From: Candidatus Zixiibacteriota bacterium
Lineage (GTDB): Bacteria > Zixibacteria > MSB-5A5 > GN15 > FEB-12
NCBI GenBank assembly: GCA_024278935.1
Contig: JAJRSF010000055.1
Span: 1-57,875 of the forward strand
Reading direction: 5' to 3'
DNA length: 57,875 nt
Part shown: positions 47,346-56,575 of the stretch, piece by piece
How the letters are laid out: the number at the start of each line of letters is the position of its first letter
Numbering within the stretch: the first letter of the stretch is position 1
Position numbers and translations under genes: made by a program
The notes under the pieces: model-generated
Database searches by the model: none
Told to the model about the DNA's origin: nothing
What the model saw: the letters and a program-made list of their open reading frames with translations, nothing else

Positions 47346-47512
47346 GCTATAATCGACTTTATTGTCCAATTAAGACTATTTTACTTCTCTTTATATTAAA
47401 CTTCGATATTTGCTAAATTGTTTTTGAAGATTTTTGCATCGAATATGATTTAACACCAATAATTATATTTCCACTATTAGCTAAATCAACACGCCTACCC
47501 TCAAAACAACTC

Positions 47513-47557
47513 AAATAAAAAACAACCGCCTCTGAGAACTCATGGGACGGTTGTTTT
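47513..47557 (-). terminator. Intrinsic terminator of the lipoprotein gene
   Basis: AACAACCG (47521-47528) pairs with CGGTTGTT (47548-47555). Read on the minus strand, the stem is followed by a T-rich run (TTTTTTATT). It lies 40 bases after the stop of the gene at 47598. Confidence 0.85.
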
Positions 47558-47597
47558 CGGAATATAATTAGTCAAAATCCTATTGTCAGGTTCTGTT

Positions 47598-48869
47598 CTA
47601 TAACGTAGGAGGAGCACCTGCGACAGTAGTAATTGAGATAAAGATGAATGACTGCCAAACCAAATTTGGTTCACCATTTTGAGCGAATCCGTTGAATAGG
47701 ACATCACCAACGAGCAATGATCCGCCTTCAGTTAGGGAACCATCTAAGAGTACAACAAATGACCATTCGTTACCATCGATAATTGTCAAGAAGTTTGCCT
47801 CAGCAGACCAAGTTCCGCCCCAAGGGCCTTCGCTGGATCCGGTAGCAGACATTGTACCGTCTGATGTAAAGGTAATCTGTTCGCTATCATCAGTGCTATT
47901 TATTGTGTGTGTCCGTGAAGATGTACCACCTTGGGTAATTGAGGCTCCACTCAAATCAGTTTCAGTAAGTGGTAGAAGCTTGAGTATTGTAATTGGTCTC
48001 GGAGCAACACCCAACTCAATAAGTGAGATTGAAATAGCACGTGAGCTCCCACCAGAGCGTGTAATTGTGACTATATCTTCCCCGGGAAATGTAAGAGTCA
48101 TTACACCTGCTGTATTTATATCCCAAGCAAAATCATCTTCGATTCCTAATCCACCTTGGTCAATAGTCTCGCTAAAAGACATGAGCGAACCAGTTGATCC
48201 ACTATCAGATGAATTCAATAGTCTATCAAAAGATATAAACCCAAATCCTTCTTCAAGCGGATCTGCTATAATAAATGTAAGTCCTGCCAACTCGGCTGGA
48301 TCAAATGTGTTGTCTGTTCCATCCCTTAAATTGGCATTCACTGTTGCGGTGTCAAGAAGAGTTGTTCCGGCAGTGGCGATAGCCCCAACGATAGCTGGAT
48401 CAGTTTCAAATCCGGTTGAACTTGGGTTTTCAAAGACATTGCTGGATACTGTTTGCCCGGCGAGAGCCGCTGAGGCAGCGGTGACATTGATACCGTTTGA
48501 AGGATCGTTATCGCCATCTAGCGACTGAAGAAAACGAGCAATGTTCTCTGGAACGATGAAGTCATTTGGGGTGCAAACAGCGGCACCATCAGCTAGTGTT
48601 CCCAGTTGACCTCCACCGACTGAAAAAGATAATGGCTGACCTGGAGTATATGCGAATCTGCCGTTGACGTCGGTAACTGCTGGCGGGGTTTCACCGGATT
48701 GATAAGTCAAACCTTCGACTTCCGCATCGAGAAAGACACCCAGCAAGGTGGATATTTCTGGATTAGTGACACTTTCATCGTCATCACTACAGCTTATTAG
48801 TCCTAGAGTCAGCACAGCTACTGCGGTAACTGCGATTATCGATTTCTTGAATAATTTCTTGTTCAACAT
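47598..48869 (-). CDS. Exported lipoprotein with carboxypeptidase-regulatory-like N-terminus
   Basis: A 423-residue protein with a lipoprotein signal peptide ending in 'GLISC', followed by an acidic 'SDDDES' linker. 'GVFLDAEVEGLTYQSG' and 'VTDVNGRFAYTPGQPLSFSVGG' form a module seen at the start of many surface lipoproteins; the rest is beta-rich, and 'GSSEGPWGGTWSAEANFLTI' resembles lipocalin-like sequence. The start at 48869 has AGGAAAG at good spacing; an ATG at 48887 is in frame. No specific function is recognised. Codons and base composition are more GC-rich than in the neighbours. Confidence 0.83.
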   Translation of the reverse strand: MLNKKLFKKSIIAVTAVAVLTLGLISCSDDDESVTNPEISTLLGVFLDAEVEGLTYQSGETPPAVTDVNGRFAYTPGQPLSFSVGGGQLGTLADGAAVCTPNDFIVPENIARFLQSLDGDNDPSNGINVTAASAALAGQTVSSNVFENPSSTGFETDPAIVGAIATAGTTLLDTATVNANLRDGTDNTFDPAELAGLTFIIADPLEEGFGFISFDRLLNSSDSGSTGSLMSFSETIDQGGLGIEDDFAWDINTAGVMTLTFPGEDIVTITRSGGSSRAISISLIELGVAPRPITILKLLPLTETDLSGASITQGGTSSRTHTINSTDDSEQITFTSDGTMSATGSSEGPWGGTWSAEANFLTIIDGNEWSFVVLLDGSLTEGGSLLVGDVLFNGFAQNGEPNLVWQSFIFISITTVAGAPPTL

Positions 48870-49502
48870 TATTCTTTCCTTTTGCAATTTAGAAAAATTA
48901 GTATTTATTGTTACATGTTCTCTATTGTTTATAGAATGTGCTAATGCAAAACACAGCGCCCACTATTGATTTTAATAGATTACATGAATCCATTTTATAC
49001 ATGTTCTTTATGCAAACAATAAAGTAGAACTTTAATCTTTTGTCAAGCAACATATTAATAGAAATATGGACTTGTCACCAATTAGTTCCCAGCCGATTTT
49101 TTACTTATTTTTTTTATGTTATAAGTGCTAGATTCTTTTTATAATAGCGGCGCAGGGACTTGAACCCCGGACACGATCAAGCCATTTTCGTAAGATATTG
49201 ATAATCTTCGCATTATGTTTTCTTTCAAAAACTTACAAAGAATTCCTTTTGATTTTTTATGATTGTTTTTAACCTGTTTTAAAGGTTTTTGTATTGAAAC
49301 TGTCCCCAAATTGTTTCCGGGACCAATAAGATATCATAGATGTTTAATTCTATCTCCTGTTTTTTAAAAGATATGACCAGATACATTCTAGTCAAGGTTC
49401 CATATAACTTTCTCAAAGCTAATTTTCTTCCCCCGTTGTCATGCATTAAAATAACTAGCAAGTGTGAGCCTGCGGAGTTTAAAAAACTAAAAAGAGCTCC
49501 TA
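48870..49502. other. Long intergenic region with tRNA relic
   Basis: About 630 bases between the lipoprotein and dockerin-like protein genes. The only recognisable element is a tRNA 3'-end fragment at 49146-49183. A 77-codon minus-strand frame at 49279-49512 has no family resemblance that I can support. Confidence 0.5.
49146..49183 (-). other. tRNA 3'-end fragment, possible attachment-site scar
   Basis: On the minus strand the sequence reads as a T-arm and acceptor 3' strand: CGGGG-TTCAAGT-CCCTG makes a 5-bp T-stem (one G-T pair) with a proper T-loop, followed by the 7-base CGCCGCT. No anticodon arm, D-arm or complementary 5' acceptor strand (AGCGGCG) is found within several hundred bases. 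A lone tRNA 3' end is what remains at one border of many tRNA-integrated elements. Confidence 0.55.
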
Positions 49503-51413
49503 CTAGGGACAAACAACTGGCGAACCTCCACCAGTAAATATAAAGTCTACAAGAAAAACTAAGTCAGAAATATCAATTTGTTCACCAACGTCACCGTCTA
49601 CATTAGCTTCAGTATCACAACTTGGAGATGCTCCTCCAGTAAATATAAAATCTACAAGAAAGACTAAGTCTGAGATATCAACTGCATCTCCAAGGTCACC
49701 ATCAACATTTCCACGTATTGCAATACAACAAGCTGGCAAGTTTGAACCGAAAGACACATCTAATATAGCGTTTGTTGTCATTGCATATCCGAGTACTTTG
49801 GTAGAATCTATATATGTTGAAAGTGTATCGGAATTGTAAAAGATGTTATAGTTACCATTCGGTATATAGATTTCATATTGTCCTAATAAATCTGTATTAT
49901 TAAATTGTGTATAGACGGTATCACCAGTACTTGTTATCACTACAGTTATCTCAACATTTGCAACAGGCATTGTCCCAGCATCTGTGACTGTTCCCGAAAG
50001 TACTAAACCTGTATCCAAAGTAATATTTAACAATGTATCAACATTCAATGAGATGTTTGATATAAGTGACGCTGAGAGAAAATTTGTGAGGAGAGGTTCT
50101 ATCTCTACATTATATATACCCGGTTCAATGACAACAGTAAAAGTACCTGCCTCATCACTATTATCACCTACGATTTGTATTTTCTGTCCAGTAGCTGCAT
50201 CTTTGATATCAATATCAGCATTAAAAACAGCTTCTCCGCTTCCATTTAGTATAATTCCAGAGATAAGAATTCCGTCGACTAGGGTAACATCTTGATTATA
50301 ATTATTTGTAACAAGTACAGTTGGAAACTCCGCAGGAGCTAAACCCGTTGCAACCAATGGTTGATATACAAGGTTATAGGTTCCACTTGGAACTATCACT
50401 TGATAGAATCCGCTGGCATCAGTATTATCACCAGATGTCACTAATTTGATTCCTGTATTTGAATCAATAATATCGATATCAACATTTTGTATCGGCGTAA
50501 ACATTGAGTTGGTAACAATTCCAGAGATATAGAAACCTTGATCAAGGGTATAGTTTAATGTAGTAACTCCAGTGATCACAACTGCGGTATCATCGAGTGG
50601 AATAGACGAAGATCCAGCTTGAGGACTGACGTTTACATCAAAAATTCCTGAAGGTAAAATCACAGAAAAGAATCCAGCACCATCGGTATTGTCACTAGGT
50701 GTAACCTGGATCAATCCTGTAGCTCGATTGAAAAAGTCAAGATCGGCATTAACAGCGGGAGCTCCACCCATCTCAGTTATTGTGCCAAAGACTTCGAATC
50801 CTATTTCCATATTTATATCAATAGTTGTATCGCTACCAATTACTACATTGTAAATTTCCACAGGTACCCATGGATCAGCTCCTACCCCAACTGCTCGATA
50901 CCGAATGATGAATTCACCTGGTGGAACAGTAATATGATAGAAACCAGTTATGTCGGTATTATCTCCTGAGGTTGTCAGTTTGTTCCCTGAATTTTGTTCA
51001 TACACATTCAAGTCAATATCAAAAATACCTTGCCCAAGAGAGTCTCTTACGAATCCAGAAAGATGGAAGCCTGTTGCCAGCATTACATCAAATGTTGTAT
51101 TACCATTTACATTTATACTTAGGTATGTTTCACCAATATGCCCTTGCACCGCTGGGACAACCTCAAGCCCAAAAACCCCAACAGGCAGTCCAACAATAGA
51201 GTAAAACCCAGTTCCATCAGTTTGTGTTAATGGTATCCCAATAGGAGTTCCAAATTCATCGAACAATAAAACTTTCACGCCAAATATCGGCGTCGATGAT
51301 GAATCGGTTACTGTTCCAGATAATGTAAACTGTGCAAATATTTGAGGAGTTAAAAACAAAAACATCCCCATCAAAGCCAGATACACAATTTTAGTCAATT
51401 TTTTGTTTCCCAT
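49503..51413 (-). CDS. Secreted six-repeat protein with dockerin-like C-terminal doublet
   Basis: A 636-residue protein with a signal peptide ('MGNKKLTKIVYLALMGMFLFL...IFAQ') and six carboxypeptidase-regulatory-like (transthyretin-fold) repeats of about 90 residues, each opening with a 'xxSGxVxD' strand and holding a 'GDNTDxxGFY'-like motif. The C-terminus has two copies of a dockerin-type loop-helix, 'NVDGD-x5-6-DISDLVFLVDFIFTGG', each with a DxDGD calcium loop. Dockerins bind cohesins, but in FCB lineages this doublet is a common C-terminal module of exported proteins with unknown partner. AGGA lies before the ATG. The next gene upstream is its paralogue. Confidence 0.87.
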   Translation of the reverse strand: MGNKKLTKIVYLALMGMFLFLTPQIFAQFTLSGTVTDSSSTPIFGVKVLLFDEFGTPIGIPLTQTDGTGFYSIVGLPVGVFGLEVVPAVQGHIGETYLSINVNGNTTFDVMLATGFHLSGFVRDSLGQGIFDIDLNVYEQNSGNKLTTSGDNTDITGFYHITVPPGEFIIRYRAVGVGADPWVPVEIYNVVIGSDTTIDINMEIGFEVFGTITEMGGAPAVNADLDFFNRATGLIQVTPSDNTDGAGFFSVILPSGIFDVNVSPQAGSSSIPLDDTAVVITGVTTLNYTLDQGFYISGIVTNSMFTPIQNVDIDIIDSNTGIKLVTSGDNTDASGFYQVIVPSGTYNLVYQPLVATGLAPAEFPTVLVTNNYNQDVTLVDGILISGIILNGSGEAVFNADIDIKDAATGQKIQIVGDNSDEAGTFTVVIEPGIYNVEIEPLLTNFLSASLISNISLNVDTLLNITLDTGLVLSGTVTDAGTMPVANVEITVVITSTGDTVYTQFNNTDLLGQYEIYIPNGNYNIFYNSDTLSTYIDSTKVLGYAMTTNAILDVSFGSNLPACCIAIRGNVDGDLGDAVDISDLVFLVDFIFTGGASPSCDTEANVDGDVGEQIDISDLVFLVDFIFTGGGSPVVCP

Positions 51414-51447
51414 ACAAAATCATCCTTTATAAAAATTACTTTCTTTT

Positions 51448-53412
51448 CTATTTTAACAATACTGCTTTTCGAGCATTTGCTCCTTGTGAAGTAACTATCT
51501 GATAAAAATATAAACCCGAGGCAACTTTTTTATTTCGTTTATCGGTACCGTCCCATTGCACAGCGTAGACGCCAGTAGGATAGTAATTATCAACTAAACT
51601 CTTTACTTTCTGACCTAAGATATTGTAGATATCAACTTGTACATCTGTTGGAGACATTATATCAAACCTGATTATGGTACTACTATTAAATGGGTTTGGT
51701 TGGTTTTGATATAAAATAAAATCATCATCGTTAGCTTCACTTTTCTTATGACTCAGATGAATAGTAACAGAATCGCCATCTTCTATAAAATAATTTGGTA
51801 AAATTTCAGAACCTAATTTTGTACTTGCGTTAGGAATCGCAACAATATCATACCATCCTTGAGGTAGGACAACTTCTGCAACCCCATTCATGTCGGTATA
51901 ATCATTCGGTGTAAAAAGCTCTTGAGTTGTGTTCGGCAAGGAGATGTCAATATCAGTAGATGGAAGCGGACTGTCAAGTTCATCTACAACAATAAGAGTT
52001 ACGAGGCTCCCATCCTCTAATATAATTTGACCTGACAAAGTGTCCGTTGTAAAATTAACCTCTTTAAATTCCTGAGCTATATAATGAGAACCTCGAGGTG
52101 GTGAAATTTGTAAATTGAAAGTTCCTTGAGGGACTTGTATATCAAAGAGACCTAAACTATCCGTTATATTTCCAACAAGATAAATTTTTGAAGATGTTGT
52201 TGGAGTGACTAGCGACAACTTAATATTGCCAAGACCGCTTAAACTGTTATCAATAATTTGACCAGAAAAATTTACATTTACTACTTGAACCATCACAAGT
52301 TCAATAAGAGTATCCTGATTAAGAGAGACATTAGGGATTAGTATCTGTTGGAATGTCGAACCAAGTGGAGGATCAAACTGAAGATCGTAGAGTCCTTGTT
52401 GCACGGTCACAATGGTCTCGCCTGTGGCAGTAGTTTTATCGTTGGGAGTATATAGCTTTGCACCACTCTCTGAGAGTTTGACATCAATATCAACACCAGC
52501 TACAGGGTTACCCAATGTATCTACAATACGAACGGTACATAAGAGTCCTTCTTCGAGAACTTCATCATATATTCTATCCGTTATGATGCTCACACTATCA
52601 ATCAACTTGCCCACATATCGTGAGCCTCTTGCTGGAGCAAAGCGTAATTGGTAAAGCCCAGAGTTTACCACTACATTATAATTACCTAATGTATCAGTAC
52701 TATTATTTGATGTAAATATTTTTGATCCGGTGACAGCATCACGCAAATCAATATCAACATTGAAAACACCTGAACTGCTTAAATCGGTAACAGTACCAGT
52801 AAGATTATGAGCTGTTGACATAGTAATATTTATCGTTGTATCAGTAAAAACAATAACAGTGTCAAGTTGCACTCCAAGGAAACTACTATTTACAGGAGAG
52901 TCATAACGGATACGAAAAAGTCCTTGCGGAACAACGACAGAATAAGAACCATCAACAATAAAAGAATTATCATCAGGAGTAAAAACTCTTCCCCCGCCTA
53001 TAGAATCAACATCTATATCAGCCTCCCCAATCGGATTGCCTAGAGAATCAGAAATAATTCCAGATATCGTAATGCCAGATTCAAGCTGAACATCTAATGC
53101 CATACTTGTCGAGAGATCAAAATTAAAGAACTGTTTACCAAGTAAACTATTGCCTTGGGAAGGAGCAAAAGTCACTCGATAAAAAGTTGAATTTAAAACG
53201 GTCACCGAATAAAATCCATTGATATCAGTATTATCACCAGGTGTAACTAACTTCACACCAGTTTGCATATCGAAAAAGTCTAAATCAACAGAAGCCACCG
53301 GCGCACCATTGGCATCACGTACAAAGCCAGAAAGAGTTGAAATTGCATACGACAATTCAAATGAAATGATAAAAACAATAAAACTGTAAAATAAAATCTT
53401 TCTTAAATACAT
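51448..53412 (-). CDS. Secreted six-repeat protein with FlgD/T9SS-like C-terminal domain
   Basis: A 654-residue protein with a signal peptide ('MYLRKILFYSFIVFIISFELSYAIS'), six carboxypeptidase-regulatory-like repeats with the same 'GDNTD' style as its neighbour 49503-51413, and a C-terminal domain 'YQNQPNPFNSSTIIRFDI', 'VDIYNILGQKVKSLVD', 'AVQWDGTDKRNKKVASG', 'LYFYQI', ending in 'KAVLLK'. This C-terminal domain is the FlgD-Ig/type IX sorting-like module common in FCB bacteria. The two genes appear to be a tandem duplication with different C-terminal anchors. Confidence 0.88.
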   Translation of the reverse strand: MYLRKILFYSFIVFIISFELSYAISTLSGFVRDANGAPVASVDLDFFDMQTGVKLVTPGDNTDINGFYSVTVLNSTFYRVTFAPSQGNSLLGKQFFNFDLSTSMALDVQLESGITISGIISDSLGNPIGEADIDVDSIGGGRVFTPDDNSFIVDGSYSVVVPQGLFRIRYDSPVNSSFLGVQLDTVIVFTDTTINITMSTAHNLTGTVTDLSSSGVFNVDIDLRDAVTGSKIFTSNNSTDTLGNYNVVVNSGLYQLRFAPARGSRYVGKLIDSVSIITDRIYDEVLEEGLLCTVRIVDTLGNPVAGVDIDVKLSESGAKLYTPNDKTTATGETIVTVQQGLYDLQFDPPLGSTFQQILIPNVSLNQDTLIELVMVQVVNVNFSGQIIDNSLSGLGNIKLSLVTPTTSSKIYLVGNITDSLGLFDIQVPQGTFNLQISPPRGSHYIAQEFKEVNFTTDTLSGQIILEDGSLVTLIVVDELDSPLPSTDIDISLPNTTQELFTPNDYTDMNGVAEVVLPQGWYDIVAIPNASTKLGSEILPNYFIEDGDSVTIHLSHKKSEANDDDFILYQNQPNPFNSSTIIRFDIMSPTDVQVDIYNILGQKVKSLVDNYYPTGVYAVQWDGTDKRNKKVASGLYFYQIVTSQGANARKAVLLK

Positions 53413-53422
53413 CGTTCTCTTT

Positions 53423-55261
53423 TTAGATTATAAAATTTAAATTTAGTTTAACAAAAGTCGCAGACTCTTGGTATGGATCAAAAGCAGTTCCTGGTTGAAA
53501 AGTGCTAATAATTAGAGTTGGTTCAACTCTTTCAAAATAGACAGGAAAAGCTGCGATAATATCAAAGCCGGAACCGATATCATCAGCACTACCATTTGGA
53601 CGAGCAGGCGGATCATACAGGTTGCTTCCTTTCACATCGTTATCAGGGAACTCTTGTGTATAGCTATGATAAATAAAATCAACAGAAATATTTTCAGTAG
53701 GATAAATTCCAACTCCAAAAGTTAAAATTTTCAGATTACTTAGTTCCGGATCAAGTAAGTTGCCGTAGTAGTACACAGAACTTTGGCCATTAAATACAGA
53801 TACATTGTCTTGGTAGCCTGTTTGTCTGAATCGCTCATTCACAAGTGGTGTTGATGGGTCATCACCAGACCCGAAAGCGTACGCTATAGTAACTGAAGGG
53901 TTATACTTTGCATCTGATGTAAAGAATGTAGCTCCAAAATCATAAGCAGTTCCTTCTGACTTTTCTCCTTTATCTTCCCCACTAATAAAAGAAAGTTCTG
54001 CCCAAGGTTTTATATTCTGCCATTCACCTATATACCTGAATCCAATCCATTTTGGTTCACGGTTGCGAAGCGATGTGTCCGATCTTTTGAGATAATACGC
54101 AGACAATTTATTATCAGGTCTAAAATACCAACTCGCTTGACCGAATATATCTGTCCATGTATCAAACTTATCTTTGATTGGATTGATAGCAGTGATATAT
54201 GCGGACTCAAAAAGGAAATCATTTTGCCCGTAATAGAAAACTCGTACAGCGTCCATGTAATCATCAAATAACCATTCACGAGGTTCTTCAAAGTTTTGAC
54301 GTCCAACAGAAACAGCAATACCAGAATTTTGAATATTATGCCATAGGAAAAATAACTGAGTAATATCGGCTTCTAAGTCGTAGGGAGGGATATTTTGATC
54401 ACTAGTTAATACAAACCGCTTTCTTAATCTCATTTGAAAAAAAGCAGAACGATTGTTATCTATTATCTATGTAACTTGTAGTCGGAAATCATGTTCGGAA
54501 TCATCTTCGTTCGCATTGATAGTTTGTGATAGGTCATACTCTTTTTTGCTAAACCAATTTTGTCTATACTTTAGTTCGCTGTGAATAATATTATTCAACA
54601 CATACCCATCACCAATATTATAAACAGAACTCTCTTGAAGATCACCGAATAAATATTTTTCCATTTTGTAGAGATGACTGGTAGCATCATTTACATCTGT
54701 TTTATTATTTAATATAATTATAAGCCCTGAGACTTCGATAGTATCGGGAGCAATTCCATCGATCGAAACTTTTGTAACTGTACCTTTTATTTTTTTACTT
54801 TTCTTAACATCACGCAATTTTATCTTTGTTGCTTTCCAATTGCCATTCTCTTGTATCCGACATGTCACTTGTACAAGTTTGCCTAATTTCAAATTGCTAA
54901 TTGAATTTTTTTGAGAACCGTCATCAATAAATTCTGTTTTCGAAGTAATTCTTATCTGCTTTCCAAAAATAGATATCGTGCTATTTTTAAAATCGATATT
55001 ATCAACAATACCACGTAATTTTGGTTTACGTGGTTTTGGAAGAACTTCAATATCAGTCGCAATAAAACTTTGACCGTCTTCAAAATACCCTTCTACTTCA
55101 TACGCTTTCCCTGTCTCAATATTCAATGCAATATATTCAGGACTGTTGGCAAAACCAATATCCGTATTAAATATGAGTACAGCAAATATTGTAAAAATTA
55201 TTTTTACTTTCTTATATATTAATTCATTCATTTTAGAATGTATCCTTTCATTTTTACCCAT
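53423..55261 (-). pseudogene. Alginate-export-type porin with N-terminal OB-like domain, interrupted by one in-frame TAG
   Basis: The 5' part (55261 to 54470) has a signal peptide ('MNELIYKKVKIIFTIFAVLIF...FANS') and beta-rich domains with 'GKQIRITSKTEFIDDGS' and 'GKLVQVTCRIQENGNWKATKI', similar to DUF5666. It runs to 'EHDFRLQVT' and meets TAG at 54467-54469. The frame then continues intact through 'IIDNNRSAFFQMRLRKRFVLTS' into a beta-barrel of AlgE type ('GIAVSVGRQNFEEPREWLFDDYMDAV', 'FGVGIYPTENISVDFIYHSY'), ending 'KLNLNFII'. The second part alone has no signal peptide, so the two parts are clearly one gene of 611 sense codons. The substrate is unknown. Confidence 0.85.
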
Positions 55262-55276
55262 TTCTATTTCCCAATC

Positions 55277-56575
55277 CTAATTCCCTAAAGAGTTAATTGA
55301 TTTTCTTAAGAGATGAATCGTAAGTTCTCTCCATCTCGGTCTATAATAATAAATTGTTGCCAAACGCAGCAATGTCGTAGACCGCCACCAGTTGACACGT
55401 TTTAAAAACTGATCGTCGGCATCATATTCTTTTATAAATGATTGTTCACCCTTCATGATTTGTCCAGCATGTTCTGGAGATTGACAAGAACGCAAATATA
55501 AATGAGCAACAAAGTTACCATAGTCAAGTGCAGGGTCGCCAGCAGTTAAATTATCAAAGTCGAGTATCGTAGTTCTTGCTTTTGAATAGATAACTTGTTT
55601 ATCATAAAAATCTCTATGAATACATTGATAAGCTGACGATATTTGCACTACTTCAAGTAAGTCTTTGAGAATTTCATACGCTTCAATAAATTGTTTTGAT
55701 TCGCCAGGAGAAATCAGTTGTAAAATCTCAATTTGTTTAAATAATATTTTTAATTCTTGTTGAATTGAAAAACTACCTAGGCCAGCAATTGGAACAGAGT
55801 GGATTTTTTTTATAATTTTCGCAGCCTGCACACATCCCGTTTCAAATGAATCTTGTCCTATTAAATCATGTAGAGTTGTTCCTTCTACCTTCTCCATAAG
55901 CAAAACTCCATCAGGTTCATAAAACCCATAAATCTTAGGAGTAGACAAAGCACTATTCATCGATGAATCAAGCCCTGAATGTTCAAGAAGTTTTGATTTT
56001 TCATACAACAATTTACTCTTTGAAGGTTTAGATAGCTTCATAACAAAAATTTTATTATTGCCACATGATTTAATTTCTTTATCCGTTTGTAACTCTAACA
56101 CAGCTCTTCGTTCTAAACGATAACCTAAAACTTTATGAATTAAAATTTTATAATTACAATCATCGGCATTTAATAAATCTTTAAAAATAAAATCATTTTT
56201 ATCCTCAGAACAAATCTTAAGTAAACTTTTTAATTTGGGATCATATGGGAAAAATAAGATGACTAATTTATACTCATCTATTGAGAAATAATATTTGTTA
56301 TCTAATTTTTCTTTATATTTATTAAATTCTTCAGAAGTATTAAATAGTTTTCCATAAAATATTTAATACGATTCCGCATTATTAAAATATACATGATATT
56401 GTAATATAATTGCTTTTTCTCGATAATACAAACGAGTCATATAAACTTTTTCAACAGCCTTTGAAAATCTTTCTGTACCTTGTAGCCCTTTTGCGAAGAT
56501 AGATGTAACCAAGTCAGGGTCTGAAAGAGCCTTCAGGTAATTTGGTTCTAAATTTATATTAGCCTTTGATAACAT
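55277..56575 (-). pseudogene. APH-fold phosphotransferase, interrupted by one in-frame TAA
   Basis: The C-terminal part (from about 56100) is a kinase of the aminoglycoside-phosphotransferase fold: 'CIHRDFYDKQVIY' is the catalytic loop (HxDxxxxN-like, with Gln/Val near the usual Asn), and 'TTILDFDNLTAGDPALDYGNF' holds the metal-binding Asp. The N-terminal part starts at 56575 ('MLSKANINLEPNYLKALSD') and meets TAA at 56363-56365, after 'NNAESY'. The frame then runs on without break ('IFYGKLFNTSEEFNKY', 'KVLGYRLERRAVLEL') into the kinase. Alignment with the upstream paralogue places Glu at the TAA. A GTG at 56101 could re-initiate. The substrate is unknown; antibiotic resistance is not implied. 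Confidence 0.82.

Larger units (their letters stand above)
47239..47597. other. Intergenic region between the lipoprotein and multiheme genes
   Basis: A 359-base AT-rich gap without a gene. It contains the multiheme promoter (47317-47345) and the terminator of the lipoprotein gene (47513-47557). The section 47346-47512 shows nothing I can support. Confidence 0.6.

Noticed and set aside
49146-49230. Complete tRNA or tmRNA gene
   Set aside because: No anticodon arm, D-arm or 5' acceptor strand can be found; only the T-arm and 3' acceptor strand are present.
49279-49512. Remnant of an integrase beside the tRNA fragment
   Set aside because: The short minus-strand frame shows no integrase catalytic motif, and resemblance of its end to integrase tails is too vague.
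8055-56575. Genome-wide stop-codon reassignment (TAA/TAG as sense)
   Set aside because: Many intact genes here end at TAA or TAG at the family-typical length, and the interrupted genes contain just one such codon each, at different residues.
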